This document shows positions 16,095 through 23,146 of a stretch of DNA of 42,030 nucleotides, in pieces (position 1 is the first letter of the stretch; each line of letters opens with the position of its first letter). The position numbers and the translations under genes were made by a program. Origin of the DNA: Pseudomonas migulae NBRC 103157 (lineage in GTDB: Bacteria; Pseudomonadota; Gammaproteobacteria; Pseudomonadales; Pseudomonadaceae); assembly GCF_002091715.1 (NCBI RefSeq), contig NZ_BDAG01000051.1, forward strand, positions 1 to 42,030, written 5' to 3'. The notes beneath the pieces were generated by a model. It worked only from the letters and a program-made list of their open reading frames with translations. It was not told where the DNA came from and did no database searches.

Positions 16095-17408
16095 TCAGCG
16101 TTTGGGCAGTTCAATGACAACGCTCAACCCGCCCCACTCGCTCTCCTCCAGCCGCAACACCCCGCCCCACGTGTCGACGATGTCGCGCACGATCCCCAGT
16201 CCCAACCCATGCCCATCCGTCTGTTCATCCAGGCGCGTCCCCCGGCTGAACACCTGATCGCGCTGGTCCTCGGGAATCCCCGGCCCATCATCTTCCACGC
16301 TCAACTGAAATCCTTCAGCCGTCTCGACCACACTCAACCGCACCTCGGCATCCGCCCATTTGCAGGCGTTGTCCAGCAGGTTGCCCAACAGTTCCAGCAA
16401 GTCTTCGCGATCCCACGGCAACTGCAAACCGGCCGGCGCGCGATAGCTCAGTTCAAGGTGTTCGCCGTGGATCATGTTCAGCGTGGCGAGCAATCCCGGC
16501 AGTTCCGCATCGCAATCAAACAACGCCCCGGGCAGCGCATCGCCGGACAGCCGGGCGCGATTGAGTTCGCGGTTGAGTCGCTGCTGAACCTGTTCCAGTT
16601 GTGCCTTTAGAATCTTTCGCAGCTCGGGATGGGCATCGAGTTTTTCGCTGGACGCCAGGCTCAATAACACCGCCAGCGGGGTTTTCAAGGCATGCCCGAG
16701 GTTGCCCAGCGCATTGCGAGAACGCTTGAGGCTGTCTTCGGTGTGCGCCAGCAAATGGTTGATCTGCGCCACCAGCGGTTCAAGCTCCACCGGCACCTGA
16801 TCATCCAGTTGCGAACGCTGGCCCTGCTGCAACTGGGCAATCTGCTCGCGGGCCTTTTCCAGTGGGCGCAAGGCGCGGCGCACAGTGATCCGCTGCAACA
16901 GCAGAATCAGCAACACCCCCGCCAGCCCCAGGCCCAGCCCCACTTGCAGCATGCGCTTGAAACTGTCGCGCACCGGTGTGTAGTCCTGGGCGACGCTGAT
17001 GGAAATCGACTGGCCCAAACGGCGATAGTCCGAACGCAAGATCAGCAACTGCTGACCTTCCGGCCCCAGTTGCAGGTTGCTGTGCAGGCCGGGATGGTCG
17101 AGGCGCGGCAATTCCTGGTCCCACAACGAGCGCGAGCGCCAATGACTGTCGGCAAAATCGATGCGGAAGTAATGCCCGGAAAACGGACGCTGATAGGCCG
17201 GCGACAGGTGCCGCTCATCCAGTTGCAGCCCTTGCGGCCCACGCACCAGCGCCACCAGCAAGCTCTCGCTGTCGTTGCGCAGCCCCGCCTCGAGGTAGCG
17301 CTGCAAACCCATTTCGAATAGCCACAGACTGGTTTGCGCCAGCACCAGGCCGACAATCACCATCACGCTGATCAGCCCCAGGCTCAAGCGGCGCTGGATC
17401 GACCTCAC
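16095..17408 (-). CDS. Sensor histidine kinase of an OmpR-type two-component pair
   Basis: A 437-residue membrane kinase. TM1 is at about 10-31 and TM2 at about 155-172, enclosing a periplasmic sensor of roughly 120 residues rich in aromatic and acidic positions. The linker is followed by the dimerisation helix with phospho-accepting His239 in LGHALKTPL, the N-box LLGNLLDNACKWA, and the G-boxes DDGPGIP and GHGLGLGIV. It starts with GTG at 17408, overlapping the response-regulator stop as GTGA. The architecture resembles PmrB/PhoQ/QseC-type kinases. The two PepSY proteins encoded upstream in the same operon may be its accessory sensors or its targets; the signal is unknown. Confidence 0.92.
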   Translation of the reverse strand: MRSIQRRLSLGLISVMVIVGLVLAQTSLWLFEMGLQRYLEAGLRNDSESLLVALVRGPQGLQLDERHLSPAYQRPFSGHYFRIDFADSHWRSRSLWDQELPRLDHPGLHSNLQLGPEGQQLLILRSDYRRLGQSISISVAQDYTPVRDSFKRMLQVGLGLGLAGVLLILLLQRITVRRALRPLEKAREQIAQLQQGQRSQLDDQVPVELEPLVAQINHLLAHTEDSLKRSRNALGNLGHALKTPLAVLLSLASSEKLDAHPELRKILKAQLEQVQQRLNRELNRARLSGDALPGALFDCDAELPGLLATLNMIHGEHLELSYRAPAGLQLPWDREDLLELLGNLLDNACKWADAEVRLSVVETAEGFQLSVEDDGPGIPEDQRDQVFSRGTRLDEQTDGHGLGLGIVRDIVDTWGGVLRLEESEWGGLSVVIELPKR

Positions 17409-18073
17409 TGCGCTTGACCGCCAAACAGATAACCCTGGCCGCGACGGGTTTCGATCACGCTGCGCCCGAGTTTGCGTCGCAGGTGATTGACGTGGACTTC
17501 CAGCACGTTGGAATCGCGCTCGGTTTCACCGTCGTAGAGGTGTTCGGCGAGGTGGCTTTTGGAGAGGATCTGCTCGGGGTGCAACATGAAATAACGCAGC
17601 AGACGGAATTCTGCGGCGGTGAGCTGGATGTCGGCGCCTTCGCGGGTCACGCACTGGCGACCTTCATCCAGGTGCAAGCCCGCCGACTGCAGTGTCGGCT
17701 GATTGACCTTGCCGTGGGAGCGGCGCAACAGCGCCTGGATGCGCAAGTGCAGTTCTTCAGGATGGAAGGGTTTGGTCAGGTAATCATCGGCGCCAGCCTT
17801 GAGGCCTTCGATCCGTTCGGCCCAGGAGCCGCGCGCCGTCAGGATCAGCACCGGCGTAGCGAGCCCGCCCGCACGCCATTGCGCCAGTACGTCGAGCCCC
17901 GGCAAACCCGGCAACCCCAGGTCGAGGATGATCAGGTCATAGGGTTCGCTGCTGCCCTGGTACACCGCGTCACGGCCGTCGGCCAGCCAGTCCACGGCGT
18001 AACCCTGGCGGTTGAGGCCGGCGATCAGTTCGTCGGCCAGGGGCACATGGTCTTCCACCAGCAGCAATCGCAT
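17405..18073 (-). CDS. OmpR family response regulator, PmrA/QseB-like
   Basis: A 222-residue regulator. The receiver domain has the acidic pair Glu7-Asp8, phospho-accepting Asp51 (LIILDLGLPG), Thr79 and Lys101 (LTKPFHPEEL). The C-terminal winged helix contains LTAAEFRLLRYFMLHPEQILSK and DSNVLEVHVNHLRRKLG, close in style to PmrA and QseB. The stop overlaps the kinase start by 4 bases, and the start lies 3 bases after the second PepSY gene. A CTTAAT-N5-CTGAAT box upstream of the operon (18747-18763) fits the PmrA/QseB recognition pattern and suggests that this regulator controls its own operon. Confidence 0.94.
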   Translation of the reverse strand: MRLLLVEDHVPLADELIAGLNRQGYAVDWLADGRDAVYQGSSEPYDLIILDLGLPGLPGLDVLAQWRAGGLATPVLILTARGSWAERIEGLKAGADDYLTKPFHPEELHLRIQALLRRSHGKVNQPTLQSAGLHLDEGRQCVTREGADIQLTAAEFRLLRYFMLHPEQILSKSHLAEHLYDGETERDSNVLEVHVNHLRRKLGRSVIETRRGQGYLFGGQAQ

Positions 18074-18076
18074 CGG

Positions 18077-18382
18077 TCAATCTTCCTTGTCTTTCAGTAA
18101 CTGGCCAGTGGTGGCGTCGACGTCCAGCTCACGGACCACGCCTTCGGTGGTCAGCAACTCGACTTCATAAATGTAGACGTCATGTTTCTCTTCAAGCTCG
18201 GCTTCCAGCAGTTTCGACCCCGGATAGCGGTCCATTGCCTGCGTCAAAAGCTGCTCGAGCGGCAGGATCACGCCCCGCTGACGCAGGCGCAGGGCTTCGT
18301 CCTGATCCAGGTCGCGGGCCATGACCACCGAGCAAAACGCCAGAAGCACCAGCGCCATGCGTGAAAATGAACACACCTTCAT
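18077..18382 (-). CDS. Small exported PepSY-domain protein (second of a tandem pair)
   Basis: A 101-residue protein with a signal peptide (MKVCSFSRMALVLLAFCSVVMA, cleavage before RDLDQDEA) and a PepSY-like domain ending YEVELLTTEGVVRELDVDATTGQLLKDKED. Its mature part repeats the layout of the preceding gene (RDL..DEALRLR..G.I...E.L), so the two arose by tandem duplication. The ATG overlaps the upstream stop (TAATG), and the response-regulator gene starts 3 bp after its stop. PepSY domains are periplasmic and often act as inhibitors or as modulators of a neighbouring sensor; that role here is inferred from position. Confidence 0.85.
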   Translation of the reverse strand: MKVCSFSRMALVLLAFCSVVMARDLDQDEALRLRQRGVILPLEQLLTQAMDRYPGSKLLEAELEEKHDVYIYEVELLTTEGVVRELDVDATTGQLLKDKED

Positions 18383-18690
18383 TACGTATCCTGATGATCC
18401 TTGAGAATCTGCCCGCTGACAGCGTCCAATTCCAGATCCCACTCAATGCCTTGCGGGTCGCGCAGCTCCACCTGATAGATGTACTTGCCGTACTCTTCTT
18501 CCAGCTCGGTTTCGGTGACTGTCGAGCCCGGGTGTTTGGCCAGTGCCGTGGCGTTGAGCTTCTCGAAAGACACAATGGTACCAGCGTCGCGCAGACGCAG
18601 GGCTTCGTCGGGGCCCAGGTCACGGGCGTGGGCGAGGCTCGCGGTCATGGCGATGAGGGAGGCGGTGATCAGGGCAGTCAGGGTTTTCAT
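18382..18690 (-). CDS. Small exported PepSY-domain protein (first of a tandem pair)
   Basis: A 102-residue protein with a signal peptide (hydrophobic about 5-20, AHA cleavage before RDLGPDEA) and a PepSY-like domain with YIYQVELRDPQGIEWDLELDAVSGQILKDHQDT. It is the first gene of a four-gene operon (PepSY, PepSY, regulator, kinase) with overlaps or 3-bp gaps throughout. GGAG lies 7 bases upstream of the ATG. Upstream is a PmrA/QseB-type box. The family suggests a periplasmic binding or inhibitory module. Its partner could be the kinase's sensor domain, but nothing in the sequence proves it. Confidence 0.87.
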   Translation of the reverse strand: MKTLTALITASLIAMTASLAHARDLGPDEALRLRDAGTIVSFEKLNATALAKHPGSTVTETELEEEYGKYIYQVELRDPQGIEWDLELDAVSGQILKDHQDT

Positions 18691-18746
18691 GGGGTGTCTC
18701 CGTATTTTTTATGCGTTGCGTACGGCGGCCACTTTAGCGATTCGAA

Positions 18747-18763
18747 CTTAATTGAAACTGAAT
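18747..18763. promoter_or_regulatory. Candidate PmrA/QseB-type operator upstream of the PepSY two-component operon
   Basis: The plus strand reads CTTAAT-TGAAA-CTGAAT, a direct repeat of six bases with a 5-base spacer. The known PmrA/QseB pattern is CTTAAT-N5-CTTAAT, so there is one mismatch. It lies 57-73 bp upstream of the first PepSY ATG, where an activator site overlapping the -35 region would be expected. The regulator encoded in this operon is PmrA/QseB-like, which makes autoregulation plausible. Confidence 0.55.
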
Positions 18764-18808
18764 TGCCATCATCAGAGATGGCAACTCGATATCGCAGGCA
18801 TACACAGC

Positions 18809-18880
18809 ACCTGTAGGAGCCGGCTTGCTGGCGATGGCGCCTTTGAAATCGCCATCGCCAGCAAGCCGGCTCCTACAGGT
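18809..18880. repeat. REPIN with very short spacer
   Basis: ACCTGTAGGAGCCGGCTTGC then TGGCGATGGCG is matched perfectly by the complementary right arm ending in CCTACAGGT, with a loop of about 10 bases (CTTTGAAAT region). The rest of this 305-bp divergent gap (18691-18995) holds the PmrA-type box and a -10-like hexamer. Confidence 0.93.
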
Positions 18881-18961
18881 TCTGCATCGTGTCGGTCGGC
18901 ATCAATGTGAATGTCAGTCCGCCATCGTCGCACCGCCGCGCCCACAATGATCGCGCAAGTC

Positions 18962-18967
18962 TATAAT
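18962..18967 (+). promoter_or_regulatory. Consensus -10 hexamer upstream of the patatin-like gene
   Basis: TATAAT lies 28 bp before the ATG at 18996 and gives a leader of about 20 bases. No good -35 hexamer is present at the normal distance, so the promoter may be weak or activator-dependent. Confidence 0.4.
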
Positions 18968-18995
18968 CCCCCGCTTGCCAGACATCGAGACCGGT

Positions 18996-20081
18996 ATGAC
19001 CGCCATCCACATCAAATTCCCTTCCCTGACCCTCAAGGCCGGTCCTCGTGCCTTTGCGCGCATCCGCGAACACGGTTTGAACGCCGCCGATGTCGGCACG
19101 CTACCGGGTGCCGCTGGCGGACCGAAGGCGTTGGGGATTCAAGGTCTGGACCTGGCGCTGTTCGGTGAATGGCTGCCTGCCGCGCCGCGTGAACGGTCGC
19201 TGATCGGCGCTTCGGTGGGTTCCTGGCGCTTTGCCAGTGCCTGCCTGCCCGATGCTGCCGAAGGCATCCGCCGCCTCGGCCATCTCTACACCGAGCAGAA
19301 CTTCGCCAAGGGCGTGACCATGGCGCAGATCAGCCAGAGCTCGCAGCGCATGCTCAATGACCTGCTCGACGGCCGCGACACCTCGATTCTGGACAACGCC
19401 CATTACCGACTGAACATCATGGTGGTCAAAAGCCACGGCCTGCTCGCGGACGATCATCGCGGTCGCCTCGGGTTGGGCCTGTCGTCGGTGATTGCCGACA
19501 ACCTGCGCGGTCGCGCGCGGCTGTCGCGGCATTTCGAGCGGCTGATCATCCACGACCCGCGTCTGGCGCCACCGGTTCATGCGCTGAACGACTTCCCGTC
19601 ACGTTTCGTCGCGCTCCATGCCGGCAACCTGCGTCAGGCCTTGCTCGCCTCGGGCTCGATCCCGATGGTGATGGAAGGCGTGCGCGACCTGCCGGGCGCC
19701 GGCGCCGGCGCCGGAACGTTCCGCGACGGCGGTCTGCTGGACTATCACCTCGACCTGCCCTACAGCGGCAACGACATCGTGCTGTATCCGCACTTCACCG
19801 ACCGGGTCATCCCCGGCTGGTTCGACAAAACCCTGCCGTGGCGTCGCGCCTGCCCTGCGCGTTTGCAGGATGTCCTTTTACTGGCGCCGTCGAAGGAATA
19901 CCTGGCGCGCCTGCCCTACGGCAAACTGCCGGACCGTAACGACTTCAAGCGCTTCATGGGCGATGCGCCGAGCCGGCAGAAATACTGGCGTGCGACGATG
20001 GATGAAAGTCGCAGGCTGGGCGATGAATTTCTCGAACTGGCCGCCAACGGTCGCCTTGGCGAGCGCTTGCTGACCCTTTAG
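18996..20081 (+). CDS. Patatin-like phospholipase family protein
   Basis: A 361-residue protein with the patatin catalytic layout: the glycine-rich oxyanion loop LPGAAGGPKALG (about 37-47), the nucleophile elbow GASVG with Ser73, and the DGG motif with catalytic Asp244 (FRDGGLLDY). Patatin hydrolases use a Ser-Asp dyad to cleave acyl esters of lipids. No signal peptide is evident, so it is probably cytoplasmic or membrane-peripheral. I chose the ATG at 18996; a TTG seven codons upstream is less likely. The segment at 19695-19712 is a GGCGCC tandem repeat encoding alternating Gly-Ala, just before the DGG loop. The substrate is unknown. Confidence 0.85.
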   Translation: MTAIHIKFPSLTLKAGPRAFARIREHGLNAADVGTLPGAAGGPKALGIQGLDLALFGEWLPAAPRERSLIGASVGSWRFASACLPDAAEGIRRLGHLYTEQNFAKGVTMAQISQSSQRMLNDLLDGRDTSILDNAHYRLNIMVVKSHGLLADDHRGRLGLGLSSVIADNLRGRARLSRHFERLIIHDPRLAPPVHALNDFPSRFVALHAGNLRQALLASGSIPMVMEGVRDLPGAGAGAGTFRDGGLLDYHLDLPYSGNDIVLYPHFTDRVIPGWFDKTLPWRRACPARLQDVLLLAPSKEYLARLPYGKLPDRNDFKRFMGDAPSRQKYWRATMDESRRLGDEFLELAANGRLGERLLTL

Positions 20082-20156
20082 TCAGGACAAACTGTTAAAC
20101 TCGCCGCCTGCCCACATCGCCGCGGCGATCGCCACCTGACAGAGCTGATACCACCT

Positions 20157-20513
20157 GTGGAAATTTTCAAAGAGTTCACCTTCGAATCCGCCCACCGCCT
20201 GCCCCACGTCCCGGACGGCCACAAGTGCGGCCGCCTGCACGGTCACTCGTTCAAAGTGGCGATTCACTTGAGTGGCGATCTTGATCCGCATACCGGCTGG
20301 ATTCGTGACTTCTCGGAGATCAAGGCGATTTTCAAGCCGCTGTATGAGCGGTTGGATCACAACTATTTGAATGACATTCCGGGATTGGAGAATCCGACCA
20401 GTGAAGTGCTGGCCAAGTGGATCTGGGGTGAGTTGAAGCCGTTGTTGCCGGAGCTTAGTGCGATTCGGATTCATGAGACTTGTACGAGCGGTTGTATTTA
20501 TCGCGGCGAATAA
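20157..20513 (+). CDS. queD: 6-carboxytetrahydropterin synthase (QueD)
   Basis: A 118-residue enzyme of the 6-pyruvoyl-tetrahydropterin synthase family that converts 7,8-dihydroneopterin triphosphate to 6-carboxytetrahydropterin in queuosine (7-deazaguanine) synthesis. The zinc ligands His13, His28 and His30 (FESAHRLPH, LHGHSF) and catalytic Cys24 (GHKCGRLHGH) are present, as is the C-terminal ETCTSGCIY block. The length matches pseudomonad QueD. The start is GTG at 20157, in good register with the family N-terminus (MEIFKEFTFESAH); the ribosome-binding site is weak. No other que gene is adjacent. It is followed within 5 bp by a REPIN and then a terminator. Confidence 0.93.
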   Translation: MEIFKEFTFESAHRLPHVPDGHKCGRLHGHSFKVAIHLSGDLDPHTGWIRDFSEIKAIFKPLYERLDHNYLNDIPGLENPTSEVLAKWIWGELKPLLPELSAIRIHETCTSGCIYRGE

Positions 20514-20517
20514 ATCC

Positions 20518-20620
20518 CTGTAGGAGCGAGCTTGCTCGCGAGGGAGGTCAACGATTACGCGTGCTTGCCGATGGAACGCGGTGCCTGTGCGTCCATCGCG
20601 AGCAAGCTCGCTCCTACAGA
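20518..20620. repeat. REPIN (GTAGGAGCGAGCTTGCTCGCGA type)
   Basis: CTGTAGGAGCGAGCTTGCTC then GCGAGGG is mirrored by CCATCGCGAGCAAGCTCGC and TCCTACAG, with an unusually long and poorly paired middle. It begins 5 bp after the queD stop codon. Confidence 0.85.
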
Positions 20621-20643
20621 GAACTGCGTTTCGTCAGTGATGT

Positions 20644-20672
20644 AAAAAACAGCCTTCATTGGCTGTTTTTTT
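20644..20672 (+). terminator. Rho-independent terminator after queD
   Basis: AAACAGCC pairs with GGCTGTTT around a 6-base TTCATT loop and is followed by a run of T. The stem is flanked by A- and T-runs on either side, so it can terminate in both directions. It isolates queD from the alpha/beta hydrolase gene. Confidence 0.85.
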
Positions 20673-20715
20673 ATGCCTATGCTTTTTGGCTGGTACCCGC
20701 CAAGAGGACACCCCC

Positions 20716-21540
20716 ATGACTGACTGGCCGTTGGCTCAGACCTTTCGCTTCAACGGGCACTCCGTTCGCTACGCCGTACGGGGCGATGGCCCGCCGCTGG
20801 TGTTTGTGCATGGCACGCCCTTCTCTTCTTATGTGTGGCACCGGATTGCGCCGCACTTCATCACGTCGCACCGGGTGCACTACTTCGACTTGCTGGGTTA
20901 TGGGCTGTCCGAAAAGGTCGAGGGCGATGTGTCCCTTGGCGTACAGAACGAGCTGTTGGCGCAACTGCTGGAACATTGGGGTCTGGAGTGTCCCGATGTG
21001 GTGGCCCACGATTTCGGCGGCGCCACGGTGCTGCGCGCGCATCTGCTGAACGGTAAGAATTACCGCAGCCTGACGCTGATCGACCCGGTGGCGCTGACGC
21101 CGTGGGGTTCGCCGTTTGTGCAGCATGTGCGCCAGCATGAGGCGGCGTTCAGCGGGCTGCCTGATTACATTCAGCAAGCGATCGTGCCGGCTTACATTCG
21201 CGGGGCGATCAAGCGGGAAATCCCCGACGAGGAACTCGCCCATTACGTCCAGCCGTGGCTGGGCGATCCGGGGCAAGCGGGGTTTTACCGGCAGATCGCG
21301 CAAATGGATGAGCGCTATACCCGCGAGGTTGAAGGGTTGTACCCGACGATTCGTTGCCCGGTGCAGATTCTGTGGGGTGAGGATGACCAATGGATTCCCA
21401 TCGAGCGTGGCCGCGCATTGCAACAGATGATTCCGGGGGCGCAATTTCACCCAATCCCCAATGCCGGGCACCTGGTTCAGGAGGATGCACCGGAGGCCAT
21501 CGTCGCGGCGCTGCTTCGGTTCCTGCCCCAATCCCCCTGA
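20716..21540 (+). CDS. Alpha/beta hydrolase with aspartate nucleophile (dehalogenase/epoxide-hydrolase type)
   Basis: A 274-residue alpha/beta hydrolase. The oxyanion block HGTP is at 32-35. The nucleophile elbow reads VAHDFGG, with Asp99 rather than serine at the nucleophile position, as in haloalkane and haloacetate dehalogenases and soluble epoxide hydrolases. The acid lies in WGEDDQW (Asp223 or Asp224) and the base is His252 in NAGHLVQ. It therefore probably hydrolyses through an alkyl-enzyme ester intermediate. I chose the ATG at 20716, with AGAGGA 7 bases upstream; in-frame codons upstream run through the terminator. The stop codon forms the first base of a terminator stem. The substrate is unknown. 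Confidence 0.87.
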   Translation: MTDWPLAQTFRFNGHSVRYAVRGDGPPLVFVHGTPFSSYVWHRIAPHFITSHRVHYFDLLGYGLSEKVEGDVSLGVQNELLAQLLEHWGLECPDVVAHDFGGATVLRAHLLNGKNYRSLTLIDPVALTPWGSPFVQHVRQHEAAFSGLPDYIQQAIVPAYIRGAIKREIPDEELAHYVQPWLGDPGQAGFYRQIAQMDERYTREVEGLYPTIRCPVQILWGEDDQWIPIERGRALQQMIPGAQFHPIPNAGHLVQEDAPEAIVAALLRFLPQSP

Positions 21541-21600
21541 AAACACAATCCATTGTAGGAGCCCGCAGCAAGCCGGCTCCTACAATGGATTGTGTTTTTT
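21540..21600 (+). terminator. Terminator built on a REP core after the alpha/beta hydrolase gene
   Basis: A perfect 24-base stem, AAAACACAATCC-ATTGTAGGAGCC with its complement, encloses an 11-base loop (CGCAGCAAGCC) and is followed by a T-run. The inner half (GTAGGAGCC / GGCTCCTAC) is a REP core, while the outer half is unique sequence. The first A of the stem is the last base of the TGA stop codon. Confidence 0.9.
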
Positions 21601-21767
21601 CAGCCGCTTCGCCGATCAATGGCGGGCGTTTTCTTTCGCTGCCGTGGTCAATATTCACGTCCGGCCGATGCTCGATTGCCGCTGCCGCGCTAACGTATGT
21701 GTGACGGGCGTATTCGACATGCCAAGCGCCAACGCACCCTTACAAGCTCTCTAAAAGGATTCACCTG

Positions 21768-23015
21768 ATGCACATCATCAACGCCCGCCTGCGCAACCAA
21801 GAAGGCCTGCATGAGTTGCACCTGGAAAACGGCCTGATCAGCAACATTGCCCGTCAGACCGAAGCGCCGACCCTGGGCCCCGATGATCTGGACGCCGGCG
21901 GTAACCTGGTGGTGCCGCCCTTCGTCGAGCCGCACATTCACCTCGACGCGACACTGACCGCCGGCGAGCCGCGCTGGAACATGAGCGGCACATTGTTCGA
22001 AGGCATCGAGTGCTGGGGCGAGCGCAAGGTGACCATCACCGAAGAGGACACCAAGACCCGGGCGAAGAAAACCATCCAGACCCTGGCAGCCCACGGCATC
22101 CAGCATGTGCGCACCCACGTCGATGTCACCGACCCGCAGCTGACGGCGCTGAAGGCGATGCTCGAAGTGCGCGAAGAAAGTCGGCACTTGATCGACATGC
22201 AAATCGTCGCGTTCCCGCAGGAGGGCATCGAGTCATACCGCAACGGTCGCGAGTTGATGGAAGAAGCGATCCGCATGGGCGCGGACGTGGTCGGCGGGAT
22301 TCCGCATTTCGAATACACCCGCGATCAGGGCGTGAGCTCGGTGAAATTCCTGATGGACCTGGCCGAACGCACCGGTTGCCTGGTGGACGTGCATTGCGAC
22401 GAAACCGACGACCCCCATTCGCGCTTCCTCGAAGTGCTGGCAGAGGAAGCCCGCAGCCGCGACATGGGTTCTCGGGTCACGGCCAGCCACACCACGGCCA
22501 TGGGCTCTTACGACAACGCTTACTGCGCCAAACTGTTTCGCCTGCTCGGGCATTCGGGGATCAGCTTTGTCTCCTGCCCGACCGAAAGCATCCACCTGCA
22601 AGGACGCTTCGACAATTTCCCGAAACGCCGCGGCGTGACCCGGGTGAATGAGCTGCTCGAAGCGGGGATGAACGTGTGCTTCGGCCAGGATTCGATCGTC
22701 GATCCGTGGTATCCACTGGGCAACGGCAACATCCTGCGGGTGCTCGAAGCGGGTCTGCACATCTGTCACATGCTGGGGTATCGCAACCTGCAAAGCGCGC
22801 TGGACCTGGTGACCGACAACAGCGCCAGAGCCATGGCGTTGGGTGAGCGTTATGGGCTTGAACGCGGACGGCCGGCGAACTTGCTGATTTTGTCGGCGGA
22901 CAGCGACTACGAGGTGATTCGCAGTCAGGGGTTGCCGCTGTATTCGGTGCGCGGAGGGAAGGTGTTGATGAAGCGGCAGATGCCGGTGGTGGAGTTTTTT
23001 GGCGAGCAACCCTGA
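21768..23015 (+). CDS. codA: Cytosine deaminase
   Basis: A 415-residue amidohydrolase that deaminates cytosine to uracil in pyrimidine salvage. The metal-binding residues are in place: His56 and His58 (EPHIHLDA), His209 with general-acid/base Glu212 (VHCDETDD), and Asp308 (FGQDSIVDPW). The block SCPTESIHLQGRFDNFPKRRG is typical of CodA. The length is slightly below the E. coli enzyme. AAAAGGA lies 8 bases upstream of the ATG. No codB permease gene is adjacent, and the 227-bp upstream gap shows no riboswitch that I recognise. It converges on the DapF-like gene across a REP pair. Confidence 0.93.
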   Translation: MHIINARLRNQEGLHELHLENGLISNIARQTEAPTLGPDDLDAGGNLVVPPFVEPHIHLDATLTAGEPRWNMSGTLFEGIECWGERKVTITEEDTKTRAKKTIQTLAAHGIQHVRTHVDVTDPQLTALKAMLEVREESRHLIDMQIVAFPQEGIESYRNGRELMEEAIRMGADVVGGIPHFEYTRDQGVSSVKFLMDLAERTGCLVDVHCDETDDPHSRFLEVLAEEARSRDMGSRVTASHTTAMGSYDNAYCAKLFRLLGHSGISFVSCPTESIHLQGRFDNFPKRRGVTRVNELLEAGMNVCFGQDSIVDPWYPLGNGNILRVLEAGLHICHMLGYRNLQSALDLVTDNSARAMALGERYGLERGRPANLLILSADSDYEVIRSQGLPLYSVRGGKVLMKRQMPVVEFFGEQP

Positions 23016-23036
23016 GTTTTGCGTCGACAGTAATGA

Positions 23037-23137
23037 CGCCTTCGCGAGCAAGCCCGCTCCCACATTTGGTCTTCAGTGGATACAAAGTATCTGTCAGACA
23101 CAGATCAAATGTGGGAGCGGGCTTGCTCGCGAAGGCG
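23037..23137. repeat. Outward-facing REP pair in a convergent gene junction
   Basis: A perfect 32-base inverted repeat (CGCCTTCGCGAGCAAGCCC with GCTCCCACATTTG, then its complement) has a 37-base spacer. The GTGGGAGC ends are inside and the GCGAAGGCG ends outside, the reverse of a normal REPIN and the same as at 2718-2822. It lies between codA and the DapF-like gene, ending 10 bp from the latter's stop codon. Confidence 0.92.
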
Positions 23138-23146
23138 ATCCTGAGA

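Noticed and set aside
21601..21767. A riboswitch in the codA leader
   Set aside because: I looked for purine- or pyrimidine-related leader structures and saw no recognisable conserved core.
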